Origin: Pseudomonas parasichuanensis
GTDB lineage: Bacteria > Pseudomonadota > Gammaproteobacteria > Pseudomonadales > Pseudomonadaceae
Length of the DNA stretch: 44,194 bases
Assembly (NCBI RefSeq): GCF_021601385.1
Contig: NZ_BQHO01000041.1
Span: forward strand, 1-44,194
Direction: 5' to 3'
Shown here: in pieces, positions 17,196 through 25,499 of the stretch
Position numbering within the stretch: the stretch's first letter is position 1
How the letters are laid out: each line of letters starts with the position of its first letter
Translations under genes and position numbers: made by a program
The notes under the pieces: model-generated
What the model saw: only the letters and a program-made list of their open reading frames with translations
Database searches by the model: none
What the model was told of the DNA's origin: nothing

Positions 17196-17237
17196 GCGCG
17201 GGCGGCGCTCGATCTCACAGGCGCCGCACCCCTTGCG
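17196..17237. repeat. Copy of a dispersed repeat at the oxidoreductase 5' end
   Basis: These 42 bases match 33351-33392 at 38 positions. There they form the outer part of a 53-bp inverted repeat next to a REP. Here the repeat covers the place where the start of the minus-strand Rieske/FAD gene is expected. Confidence 0.7.
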
Positions 17238-17275
17238 TCCTACCCCAGGGGCAAACGCGCAAAGGGTGGTCCCCC

Positions 17276-19276
17276 TCAATGCGGCGCGCGCGGGATGGTC
17301 TTGAGCAGGTCTTCCGGGCTGATATGCCCGACCACCTGGGCCACGGCGCTGCCCGGGGTGGGCAGGTCGATGATATGGCTCTTCATCTTGCCGATCACAT
17401 GCATCTCGCACGGCTTGCAGTCGAACTTGAGGGTGAGTACTTCATCACCCTGGATCAGCTGCATCGGCGCGACCTTGGTGCGCACGCCGGTGACGCCCTT
17501 GGCCTGCTTGGGGCACAGGTTGAAGGAGAAGCGCAGGCAGTGCTTGGTGATCATCACCGGCACTTCGCCGTGCTCTTCATGGGCCTCGTAGGCGGCGTCG
17601 ATCAGTTGCACACCATGGCGGTGATAGAAGTCGCGGGCCTTCTGGTTGTAGACGTTGGCCAAGAACGACAGGTGCGACTCGGGGTACACCGGCGCCGGCG
17701 TGGTCTCGGCCTTGCGCGCGCCACGGGGGTGGGCCTTGACCCGCGCCTCGGTCAGCGCCTCGATGGCTTCGCGGCGCAGGGCCTTGAGCTGCGAGTTGGG
17801 GATGAAGTACGCCTGCGGCGCGTCCAGCTCGATGGCATTGGCGTGGTACATGGTGGTGCCCAGCTGGCCGAGCAGGTCGTGCAACTGGTCCAGCGCCTGC
17901 TGCGGCTTGTTGGCGGCGCCGAAGGGGCCATCCAGGGCCACCTGCACGCTCACGCCTTCCTCGCTGCTGAGGGTCAGCAACAGGCGCTGCTCGCGCAGCA
18001 CCGCGTGCCACTCGACACCCACCCGGCGCTCGGCCGAGGTGCGCTGCAGGGCTTGCTGCCAGTTGTGGTCGAGGTTGCGCGACAGCGGGTGGTTGGGGCG
18101 CAGCTTGTACAGGCCCTCGGGCATTTCGTTGGGCTCTACGCGGTAGCGGTAGCGCTTCTGGCCGTCGTCCTCGGACTCGCTCTTGAGCTCGGCGATGTTG
18201 GCGCGGAAACCCACCACCTCACGTTTGACCAGCACGTTGAGGCCGTCGCCGTTGCTCAGGGGCACGTCGGTCACAACCTGCAGGTCGCGCTTGCCGACTT
18301 TCTCCACCACGCCCACCGGCAGGCCGGTGAAGGTCGGCGAGTCGAAGGCGCCGATGTCGATCTTGCGGTCGCTGACGAAGTAGTCGGTGCTGCCGCGGTG
18401 GAAGGTCTTGTCCGGGTCGGGCACGAAGAAGTGCTCGGTACGCCCGCTGGAGGCGCGGGCCAGCTGCGGGCGGCCTTCGAGGATGGCGTCCAGTTCTTTG
18501 CGGTAGTGGGCGGTGATGTTCTTCACATAGCCCACGTCCTTGTAGCGGCCCTCGATCTTGAACGAACGCACGCCGGCATCGACCAGGTCGGCCAGGTTGG
18601 CGGTCTGGTTGTTGTCCTTCATCGACAGCAGGTGCTTCTCGAAGGCGACCACACGGCCCTGGTCGTCCTTGAGGGTGTACGGCAGGCGGCAGGCCTGGGA
18701 GCAGTCGCCACGGTTGGCGCTGCGCCCGGTCTGGGCGTGGGAGATGTTGCACTGGCCGGAGAAGGCCACGCACAGCGCACCGTGGATGAAGAACTCGATG
18801 GCCGCGTCGGTCTCGCTGGCGATGGCGCGGATTTCCTGCAGGTTCAGCTCACGGGCCAGTACCAGTTGCGAGAAACCGGCCTGGTCGAGGAACTTGGCCC
18901 GGGCCAGGGTGCGGATGTCGGTCTGGGTGCTGGCGTGCAGCTCGATCGGCGGGATATCCAGCTCCATCACCCCCAGGTCCTGCACGATCAGCGCATCGAC
19001 GCCGGCGTCGTACAGCTGGTGGATCAGCTTGCGCGCCGGCTCCAGCTCGTTGTCGTGGAGGATGGTGTTGATGGTGGTGAACACCCGCGCGTGGTAGCGC
19101 CGGGCGAACTCCACCAGTTCGGCGATTTCCCTGACTTCGTTGCAGGCGTTGTGGCGCGCGCCGAAGCTCGGGCCGCCGATATAGATGGCGTCAGCGCCGT
19201 GCAGGATCGCCTCGCGGGCGATGCTCACGTCACGGGCAGGGCTGAGCAGTTCCAGGTGGTGCTTTGGAAGGGACAT
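17276..19276 (-). CDS. rlhA: 23S rRNA C2501 5-hydroxylation protein RlhA (peptidase U32 family)
   Basis: Needed in E. coli (formerly YdcP) for 5-hydroxycytidine at position 2501 of 23S rRNA. The 666 residues match the family closely. The cysteine-rich core HGALCVAFSGQCNISHAQTG and ANRGDCSQACRLPYTLKD, the MKDNNQTANLADLVDAG segment and the C-terminal FNLCPKQAKG and FDCKPCEMHVIG are all present. They supply the conserved cysteines of U32 proteins. The ATG at 19276 begins MSLPKHHLELLSPARD, the usual N terminus; an earlier in-frame ATG at 19342 adds 22 non-conserved residues. Confidence 0.93.
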   Translation of the reverse strand: MSLPKHHLELLSPARDVSIAREAILHGADAIYIGGPSFGARHNACNEVREIAELVEFARRYHARVFTTINTILHDNELEPARKLIHQLYDAGVDALIVQDLGVMELDIPPIELHASTQTDIRTLARAKFLDQAGFSQLVLARELNLQEIRAIASETDAAIEFFIHGALCVAFSGQCNISHAQTGRSANRGDCSQACRLPYTLKDDQGRVVAFEKHLLSMKDNNQTANLADLVDAGVRSFKIEGRYKDVGYVKNITAHYRKELDAILEGRPQLARASSGRTEHFFVPDPDKTFHRGSTDYFVSDRKIDIGAFDSPTFTGLPVGVVEKVGKRDLQVVTDVPLSNGDGLNVLVKREVVGFRANIAELKSESEDDGQKRYRYRVEPNEMPEGLYKLRPNHPLSRNLDHNWQQALQRTSAERRVGVEWHAVLREQRLLLTLSSEEGVSVQVALDGPFGAANKPQQALDQLHDLLGQLGTTMYHANAIELDAPQAYFIPNSQLKALRREAIEALTEARVKAHPRGARKAETTPAPVYPESHLSFLANVYNQKARDFYHRHGVQLIDAAYEAHEEHGEVPVMITKHCLRFSFNLCPKQAKGVTGVRTKVAPMQLIQGDEVLTLKFDCKPCEMHVIGKMKSHIIDLPTPGSAVAQVVGHISPEDLLKTIPRAPH

Positions 19277-19660
19277 GTCGTTATAGGTTCGGGCTGTCAC
19301 GGTAAGGCGGGCATTGTAGCGGTGAAATGCCAGACGGGGCACCCATGATCTGCTCGATGGAGGTACTTAGGCCCACAGTTAAATGCCTGCGCGACGATCA
19401 GGCAGCCTCGAAAGAGGCTGGAGGCCAGGCCAGTCGCAATGCTCATCTGCGCCCAGTGAAGTCGAGCGCGACTCCGACAGTTCCGCGTCTGTTTTCGCCT
19501 TGCATGATCGCCGCTCGGCATCGTTTCGTACGAACCCTAGCCTCCGTTGAAAGGGCTAGGAACAAGATCGAACGTTCAAGCCCGCCATTCAGCTAAGCGA
19601 GAATGCTAATTTACCTCTTCTGATCGATACCGGCAGCCTCGAGCAACGTTGGAGGGGAGC
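19277..19660. other. Intergenic region between rlhA and the KAP NTPase gene
   Basis: No convincing gene in 384 bases; the short frames present have no recognisable content. Two hairpins are visible: a 7-bp stem capped by GAAA at 19403-19420 (CAGCCTC GAAA GAGGCTG) and CCTAGCC/GGCTAGG at 19536-19560. Neither has a T-tract. The DNA becomes AT-richer towards 19660, where the acquired-looking gene begins. Confidence 0.5.
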
Positions 19661-21304
19661 TCAGGTAACCGCGCATGAGCTGAATACATCAAGATCAATA
19701 TTTCTCGACGATGCCTCGCGCTCAATGATCCTGACAAGTTGAGCGTTCTGCTCCAAGTTGGAAAATGCTTTGTAGGCAGAAGAAAAATTTTCAAAGGCTA
19801 TTGTTAGCGTACGCGTAGAACACTGGCTGGCGATACGTAGATGAAAGTCGATGAAATCCTTCAGATTTTCTCGATTAAGTGAGGGGATCAGCTCAATATA
19901 TTGCTCGGCGGTCGAAATAAGCAAAACCTGCTCGTGTGCAGACGTTTCATCTGGTTGGCTCTTGATTTTATCTATTGCTGCCAATAACGTCATGGGTTCG
20001 CCGGTGGGCGGTTTCAATTCGCCTTTCAATGCATGTATTTTTTCGTGAATTGTCGGCGGACTTCCGTAGGGTAGTCTATTTATGCCGGTAGGGTCGCTAC
20101 GGGCCGCGGTGACCCAGGTGTCGATGAGCGCTTCACCCTTTTCAAATTCGCCATATTCAGTGAAAAATGTACAGATTGAGGTGGCGTCGTAGCTGTCTAT
20201 CTCATAAAAGTGCGGTTCTATGAGCTTGTGGAAATCCAGTAATTTTTCCCTTGAGAAGCTCTGGCACCATTGGAAGTCCTGAAGAAATTCCTTGACCAGT
20301 TCGCTTCTCCTGTTCTTCTCGGAGTTTTTCCGGCGAGGCGCAAGGAATTCAGAAATAGCATCGTGTTGAATTTCACCTGTTCTCAAGTAGTGCGCAATGA
20401 TCGGCGGGAACTGGTCGCGGAAATAACCAATTTTACTGATAATTTTGCGCCAAGCTGCGTCTTCATCATTTTTTGGCTCAGACTTACCCCAATGAAAATC
20501 CTCTATGTATTCCAGTGTAATTCCGCACTCAATTCCCCTGTGATAGGCAGCAATCATGAGTGTAGTGTAGGGAATTATTTGCTCGCACAAGTTCGGTGAA
20601 AGCTCCTCCTGCTCGGCAAATAGCGAATTGAGCGATGTTATGATTTTTTTCAAGATCCTGATGTTGCTGATTTCAAGCTGAGCGGCGGCTTTCTTGGCGG
20701 TTTTCAGGTAATTTTTATTGTTACCTGGGCAGGCAATGGCGAACGCTTCGTCCGAAGTCGGGGATAAGGAAAACTCAGTATCTATCACCTTCTCTCGAAG
20801 CGTCTGCCATGTAGCATTGTCGTCCAGTTTCTGAGTGTTCAGTACCAGAAGAAAGCGCGTGCTGTATTTTTCCGAAAATTCATTGATAAACCCGAGAAGC
20901 TCATCGGCCTCGAAGGACTTATGTTTCCTTTCGATGTCGTCAATTAGGATCAATTTATTGCGAGTGAACGTTGGCAAGGCCAGTAGGTGAGCATCCCCGG
21001 CGTCGATGCCTGTGAATTTCTTAAGAGCTCCTTTAGCGAAGGAAAGCACCTCATTAACTGTGGTGCCTGCGCCATCCATGCCACTGTCGAGGTAGCTCTG
21101 CAAGAGCCTCATTTTTAGATCCTGAATTGATTTTGCGCCGAATGCCGTCACCTCAATTATGCCGGGCCGCAAAGACGGTTTTATGGTATCCCACAAGTGT
21201 GTTTTGCCTGTGCCCCAAGGACCGGAAAGGGCAATTACCTTGTGCTCTTTGTTCTTCAGCGCTTTAGTCAAAGCACGCGTGGCTTGTTCTATTGATAATG
21301 ACAT
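19661..21304 (-). CDS. KAP-type P-loop NTPase, possible defence protein
   Basis: A 547-residue protein with a Walker A motif GPWGTGKTH at 28-36 and a Walker B LILIDDIER at 118-126, the paired Asp and following Glu-Arg being typical of KAP/STAND-like NTPases. Many KAP proteins have membrane helices between these motifs; none is seen here, so it is probably cytosolic. The C-terminal two thirds are helix-rich and match no domain I recognise. The gene is clearly AT-richer than its neighbours and uses many A/T-ending codons, a sign of transfer. It follows the RidA gene by 37 bases on the same strand, with an AAGGA site. KAP NTPases include the phage-exclusion protein PifA, so a defence role is plausible but unproven. 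Confidence 0.7.
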   Translation of the reverse strand: MSLSIEQATRALTKALKNKEHKVIALSGPWGTGKTHLWDTIKPSLRPGIIEVTAFGAKSIQDLKMRLLQSYLDSGMDGAGTTVNEVLSFAKGALKKFTGIDAGDAHLLALPTFTRNKLILIDDIERKHKSFEADELLGFINEFSEKYSTRFLLVLNTQKLDDNATWQTLREKVIDTEFSLSPTSDEAFAIACPGNNKNYLKTAKKAAAQLEISNIRILKKIITSLNSLFAEQEELSPNLCEQIIPYTTLMIAAYHRGIECGITLEYIEDFHWGKSEPKNDEDAAWRKIISKIGYFRDQFPPIIAHYLRTGEIQHDAISEFLAPRRKNSEKNRRSELVKEFLQDFQWCQSFSREKLLDFHKLIEPHFYEIDSYDATSICTFFTEYGEFEKGEALIDTWVTAARSDPTGINRLPYGSPPTIHEKIHALKGELKPPTGEPMTLLAAIDKIKSQPDETSAHEQVLLISTAEQYIELIPSLNRENLKDFIDFHLRIASQCSTRTLTIAFENFSSAYKAFSNLEQNAQLVRIIEREASSRNIDLDVFSSCAVT

Positions 21305-21341
21305 CTCGCATCCTTGTGGGTTGCCGAATTTTTGGAACTGA

Positions 21342-21722
21342 TTAGCCCTTGGCCGCCATCGCTGTCACTTCCACTTTCATGCCTTCGACGGCCAGGGACG
21401 CCACACCAACTGCGGCACGCACCGGCCAAGGCTTGCTGAAGAAGCGCTGGTACACCGCGTTGAACGCCGGGCGGTCGGCCATGTCGGTGAGGTAGATGGT
21501 CAGGTGCAGCACCCGGTCCATCGAGCTGCCGGCGCGCTCCAGGGCTACCTTCAGCGCCTGCAGGGTGCATTCGCTCTGGGTGGTGATGTCGCCCAGCTCA
21601 AGGCTGCCGTCGGCGCGGGTGGGGATCTGGGTGCTGACCAGCACGCCGTTGTACTCGGCCACGTCGGACGAGATGGAATCGGCGTCCGGGTCCGGGGTGA
21701 AGATGATGCCGTCGTTTGCCAT
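21342..21722 (-). CDS. RidA/YjgF/Rid family protein
   Basis: Small trimeric-type enamine/imine deaminase family protein of 126 residues. Canonical RidA removes reactive 2-aminoacrylate. The conserved features are visible: GGxx-like EYNGVLVSTQIPT in the first half, DITTQSECTLQALKVALE, LTIYLTDMADRPAFN, the functional Arg in PVRAAVGVASL and the terminal VKVEVTAMA glutamate. It starts at the ATG at 21722; a longer frame continues upstream to 21971 without family similarity. Divergent from trmK, with about 170 bases between the starts. Whether it is canonical RidA or another Rid subgroup is not settled. Confidence 0.88.
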   Translation of the reverse strand: MANDGIIFTPDPDADSISSDVAEYNGVLVSTQIPTRADGSLELGDITTQSECTLQALKVALERAGSSMDRVLHLTIYLTDMADRPAFNAVYQRFFSKPWPVRAAVGVASLAVEGMKVEVTAMAAKG

Positions 21723-21894
21723 GGAATGTTCTGCCTTGCACGGGAGGAAAGCCCGCAAGCCTACGCGAGCGTCAAGGGCGGGTCGAGCCATGGCCGTGGT
21801 CGCGCGGATTTGATAAGCGCGGCGGCCCACGGCAGAATCGCGCCCCGACCCGGCCGCAGGCGCCGGGCCCTGGTGGCGATCGAAGAGGCAACCG

Positions 21895-22596
21895 TTGAAC
21901 CAACACACATTGTCCACCCGCCTTGAGCGGGTGGCGGCGCATATCCCGGCCGGGGCACGGCTGGCTGACATCGGCTCGGACCACGGCTACCTGCCGGTGG
22001 CGCTGTTGCGCCGTGGCGCGATCGCCGCGGCGGTGGCCGGTGAAGTGGCGTTGACGCCGTTCCAGGCCGCGCAGCGCACCGTGCGCGAGAACGGCCTGGA
22101 GGCCCAGGCCACCGTACGCCTGGCCAGTGGCCTGGCGGCCATCGAGCCGGCAGACGGGATCACTGCCGTGAGCATCTGCGGCATGGGCGGCGAGACTATT
22201 CGTGACATCCTCGAGGCCGGCAAGCAACGCTTGAGCGGCAAGGAGCGGCTGGTGTTGCAGCCCAACGGCGGCGAGCAGCCGCTGCGCCAGTGGCTGATGG
22301 ACAACGACTACCGCATCCGCTGCGAAGAAGTGCTGCGGGAGAACCGCTTCGACTACGAGATCATCGTTGCCGAGCGCTGCGAGGCGGTCGTCTATAGCGC
22401 CGAGCAGCTGTATTTCGGCCCTTTGCTGATGCAACAGCGCAGCCCGGCATTCCTGTTCAAGTGGCAGCGCATGCTGCGCCAGAAGCAGCAGACGCTCGAT
22501 AACTTCGAGCGTGCCCGCCAGCCGGTGCCCGAGGACAAGGTGCAGGACATAGCCCGTCAGGCCCGCTGGATCAGCGAGATGCTGGCCGCCGCCTAG
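21895..22596 (+). CDS. trmK: tRNA (adenine(22)-N1)-methyltransferase
   Basis: SAM-dependent methyltransferase that forms m1A22 in some tRNAs (TrmK family, 233 residues). The SAM motif is DIGSDHGYLPVALL at about 25-38, the catalytic-region motif is QPNGGEQPLRQWL, and CGMGGETIRDILEAG lies in the middle. It starts with TTG at 21895 behind an AGAGG site; no ATG gives the full N terminus. Its stop overlaps the stop of the convergent MFS gene by four bases. Confidence 0.88.
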   Translation: MNQHTLSTRLERVAAHIPAGARLADIGSDHGYLPVALLRRGAIAAAVAGEVALTPFQAAQRTVRENGLEAQATVRLASGLAAIEPADGITAVSICGMGGETIRDILEAGKQRLSGKERLVLQPNGGEQPLRQWLMDNDYRIRCEEVLRENRFDYEIIVAERCEAVVYSAEQLYFGPLLMQQRSPAFLFKWQRMLRQKQQTLDNFERARQPVPEDKVQDIARQARWISEMLAAA

Positions 22597-23891
22597 CGCG
22601 GGTTGGCCACGCTGGCCGGCACTTTGAGCACCAGCAGTCCCCCGAGCACAATTGCCACCGCCAGCACCTGCAGCGCAAGGCCCGGGCTGTTGGTGGTGTC
22701 GCGCATCCAGCCGATCAGGTAGGGCGCGAGGAACGAGGCGATGCTGCCGAACGAACTGATCATGGCGATCCCCGCCGCCTGGGTATTGCCCGCCAGGAAC
22801 GCCGGGGGCAGTTGCCAGAACATCGGCAGTGCGGCACTGGCGCCCATCCCGGCCACCACCAGGCCGCCCATCACCAGCAGCGCATTGCCCGGTGCCAGGC
22901 CGGCCACGGCGATCCCGGCGGCGGCCATCAGCAGCGGTACACACAGGTGCCAGCGACGCTCGCGGTGGCGGTCCGACGAGCGCCCGCAGCCGAGCATGAA
23001 CAGGCAGCCGGCCAGGTAGGGCACGGCGCTCAGCAGGCCGACCTGGCCATCGCTGCCGATGCCGGCGCCATGGATCAGGCTGGGCATCCAGAACGCCAGG
23101 GTGTTCACCGCCAGCATCACCGCAAAGTACACTGCCACCAGCAGCCATACCTGGCCGTTGCCCAGCAAGCCCGCCAGCGAACTGACCGGTTTGCGCTGTT
23201 CCTCGCCGTCCAGTTCCGCGCGCAGGGCGCTTTTCTGTTCGGCGCTGAGCCAGCTGACCTGCTCGAAGCTGTCTGGCAGCCACTTGAGCACCACCAGCCC
23301 CAGCAGCACCACAGGCAAACCTTCGATCAGGAACATCCACTGCCAGCCGCGCAGGCCGCCGTGGTCATGGAAGGCTTGCAGGATGCCGCCGGACAGCGGC
23401 CCGCCGACCACCCCGGCCAAGGGCACGGCGATGGCGAACAGCGCGGTCACCTGGGCCCGGCGCCTGGCCGGGTACCAGCGGTTGAGTACCACCAGGATGC
23501 CGGGGAAGAAGCCTGCTTCGGCGACGCCGAGCAGAAAGCGCAAGGTGTAGAAGCCGGCCGCGTCCTGCACCCACAGCATGCCGGTGGACAGCAGGCCCCA
23601 GACCACCATCAGCGTGGCGATCCAGCGCCGCGGCCCGACCCGGTCCAGGGCCAGGTTGCTGGGCACGCCGAACAGCGCGTAGGCCACGAAGAACAGGCCG
23701 GCACCCAGGCCGTACACCGTGTCGGAAAAACCCAGGTCGGCGCTCATCTGCATCTTGGCGAAGCCGATGTTGATGCGGTCGAGGTGGGCGAACAGGTAGC
23801 ACACCAGCAGCAGCGGCATCAGCCGCCAGGTGATGCGCGCGTGGGTGGCGGCCGGTGAATGGGCGGGCAGGGCAGCAGCGGTTTCGATCAT
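22593..23891 (-). CDS. MFS transporter, anion:cation symporter type
   Basis: Inner-membrane carrier of 432 residues with about 12 hydrophobic helices. The pattern LFAHLDRINIGFAKMQM after helix 1, GLFFVAYALFGVPSNLALDRVGPRRWI and GVAEAGFFPGILVVLNRWYP are typical of the ACS family, which takes up organic anions such as tartrate, phthalate, glucarate or 4-hydroxyphenylacetate derivatives. The true substrate cannot be inferred, since no catabolic gene adjoins it. A palindromic operator-like element overlaps its start region. It converges with trmK. Confidence 0.88.
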   Translation of the reverse strand: MIETAAALPAHSPAATHARITWRLMPLLLVCYLFAHLDRINIGFAKMQMSADLGFSDTVYGLGAGLFFVAYALFGVPSNLALDRVGPRRWIATLMVVWGLLSTGMLWVQDAAGFYTLRFLLGVAEAGFFPGILVVLNRWYPARRRAQVTALFAIAVPLAGVVGGPLSGGILQAFHDHGGLRGWQWMFLIEGLPVVLLGLVVLKWLPDSFEQVSWLSAEQKSALRAELDGEEQRKPVSSLAGLLGNGQVWLLVAVYFAVMLAVNTLAFWMPSLIHGAGIGSDGQVGLLSAVPYLAGCLFMLGCGRSSDRHRERRWHLCVPLLMAAAGIAVAGLAPGNALLVMGGLVVAGMGASAALPMFWQLPPAFLAGNTQAAGIAMISSFGSIASFLAPYLIGWMRDTTNSPGLALQVLAVAIVLGGLLVLKVPASVANPR

Positions 23892-23935
23892 GATCGGCTT
23901 CCGGAACGTTCTTGTAGTTGTTCCGGATGATCATG
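23889..23935. promoter_or_regulatory. Operator-like inverted repeat at the MFS gene start
   Basis: TCCGGAAC at 23900-23907 and GTTCCGGA at 23920-23927 form a perfect inverted repeat with a 12-base spacer. Outside it CATGATC (23889-23895) and GATCATG (23929-23935) are also complementary. It covers the ribosome binding site and start of the minus-strand carrier gene, a likely place for a repressor. Confidence 0.45.
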
Positions 23936-24008
23936 GGGCGACGCGGCAGGTGGGCAAATGCACTTTGGGCAAGACGGCTGGTATTTTTCCCGGCCGTTTA
24001 CGCAGGCG

Positions 24009-24269
24009 TTACAGCTGCGAGCAGTTACCCATTTCGCGGTAGTCGACCTGGCGGGTCTGGCCCTGGTGGTCAACGTAGACCATGTGCGCGGTGCCCACCT
24101 GGCAATCGGCGACGTTGCTGGCCGGGGTGATCGAGATGACCTTGGCCACGTCCAGCGGCATGCCGTATTCGTAGCTGCTGCTCACGGGCTGCTGGGTGGC
24201 GCTGTCGGCGAGGGCGCCGAACGAGGCGAGGGTGGCGGACAGGGCGAGAAAAGCGATCGAACGTTTCAT
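24009..24269 (-). CDS. DUF2790 family exported protein
   Basis: An 86-residue protein with a clear signal peptide (MKRSIAFLALSATLASFGALA, cleavage near 21). The mature part carries the DUF2790 core SYEYGMPLDVAKVISI and ends VDYREMGNCSQL, with two cysteines that may form a disulphide. These small periplasmic proteins are frequent in Pseudomonas and have no known function. The ATG at 24269 was chosen for the signal peptide and its GGAG site. It is divergent from the LysR gene. Confidence 0.85.
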   Translation of the reverse strand: MKRSIAFLALSATLASFGALADSATQQPVSSSYEYGMPLDVAKVISITPASNVADCQVGTAHMVYVDHQGQTRQVDYREMGNCSQL

Positions 24270-24382
24270 GACAGGCTCCTCGTTTTCGGGATGTGTCCAT
24301 GATCCATTCATTGGTGTTTCACAATAAATGGGCTAACCCGTGATAGATTCCTGCCTTTCATGTATGAATGAGAGCCCACCTC

Positions 24383-25315
24383 ATGGACATGCTGCATGCG
24401 ATGCGCACCTTTGCCCGGGTAGTGGAATGCGGCAGTTTCGCCGCCGCCGCGAATGCCCTGGACATCTCGGCGGCGCAGGTGTCGCGGATCGTCGCGGAGC
24501 TGGAAAACCAGCTGCAGACCCGCCTGCTGCACCGCACCACCCGGCGCCTGCGCATGAGCGAGGCAGGTGAGCGCTTTCTTGAGCGTTCGCGGCAGATCAT
24601 GCTGCTCACCGAAGAGGCCATGGACGAGGCCCGTGGCGCACACCTCACGCCCCGCGGCCGGCTGCGCTTGCACTGCACCCATGGCCTGGGCCTGCTGATG
24701 ATGCCGCTGGTGGCGCGCTACAACGCCTCGTGCCCGGAAGTGGTGATGGAATTGACCCTGTCGCAGCGCAACCCCGACCCGCTGGCCGAGGGGCACGATG
24801 TGGTGATCGCCATTGGCCAGGGCTTGCCCGATTCGCAGCTGATCGCCATCCCGCTGGGCAGCATTCACAGCATTCTTTGCGCCTCACCCGACTACCTGGC
24901 TCGGCATGGCGTTCCCAAACAACCGCAAGACTTGCATGAGCATGTTTGCCTGCGCACGGTCGATCCACTGTTCGAAGAGGACTGGACCTTCGGCAAGGCC
25001 CCGGAAAATTGCGTCATCGTGCCCCAGGATACCTTCCTCACCAATGTTGCCGACGCGATGGTCAAGGCCACCGAACTGGGCATGGGGGTGGGGCTGCTGC
25101 CGTACTACTCGGCCAGTCAGGCCATGCAGGAAGGGCGCCTGTGCCGGTTGCTGGCCCCATACCGGCTGCGCCAGCGGGAGATCTATGCGATCTACCCGTC
25201 GCGGCATTACCTGGATGCCAAGGTGCGCACCTGGATCGACTATCTCAAGGAGCAGCTGCCGTTGCTGTTTGCCGAGCACCAGCGGGTGGTGGATAAGGCG
25301 CAGTACTGGCGGTAG
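24383..25315 (+). CDS. LysR-family transcriptional regulator
   Basis: A 310-residue DNA-binding regulator. The N-terminal winged helix-turn-helix reads MRTFARVVECGSFAAAANALDISAAQVSRIVAELE. The effector domain follows, with RGRLRLHCTHGLGLLMMPLV, and the layout resembles the CrgA/AaeR-like subgroup that starts MDxLxAMRTF. The start at 24383 is preferred over 24368 on that basis. The target is unknown; LysR proteins often control the divergent gene, here the DUF2790 protein, or a neighbouring carrier. Confidence 0.88.
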   Translation: MDMLHAMRTFARVVECGSFAAAANALDISAAQVSRIVAELENQLQTRLLHRTTRRLRMSEAGERFLERSRQIMLLTEEAMDEARGAHLTPRGRLRLHCTHGLGLLMMPLVARYNASCPEVVMELTLSQRNPDPLAEGHDVVIAIGQGLPDSQLIAIPLGSIHSILCASPDYLARHGVPKQPQDLHEHVCLRTVDPLFEEDWTFGKAPENCVIVPQDTFLTNVADAMVKATELGMGVGLLPYYSASQAMQEGRLCRLLAPYRLRQREIYAIYPSRHYLDAKVRTWIDYLKEQLPLLFAEHQRVVDKAQYWR

Positions 25316-25347
25316 GGCGGCTAGATGCAGCCCTTGCGTAGCTTTTC

Positions 25348-25464
25348 TGTAGCAGCGGCCTTGTGCCGCGAATGGGCTGCGCAGCAGCCCCGGCAGATTA
25401 GCGGGTAACGCAAAAGCCTTGGGGCCGCTCTGCGGCCCTTTCGCGGCACAAGGCCGCTCCTACA
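25348..25464. repeat. REP cluster after the LysR gene
   Basis: Inverted REP copies of the GGAGCGGCCTTGTGCCGCG type (one copy has GCAGCGG) at about 25348-25371 and 25440-25464. GGGCTGCGCAGCAGCCC-like and GGGGCCGCTCTGCGGCCC hairpins lie inside. Confidence 0.8.
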
Positions 25465-25499
25465 ACGAAGATGTGAGCCCACTGATTGGGCGTTGGGGA

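Noticed and set aside
17279-19348. Plus-strand 689-residue open frame opposite rlhA
   Set aside because: Antisense to rlhA over its full length with low-complexity Val/Gly/Ala composition and no motif; rlhA matches its family end to end.
19521-19534. TTCGTACGAA palindrome as an attachment or operator site
   Set aside because: Ten bases only, no second copy or flanking structure, and no integrase nearby.
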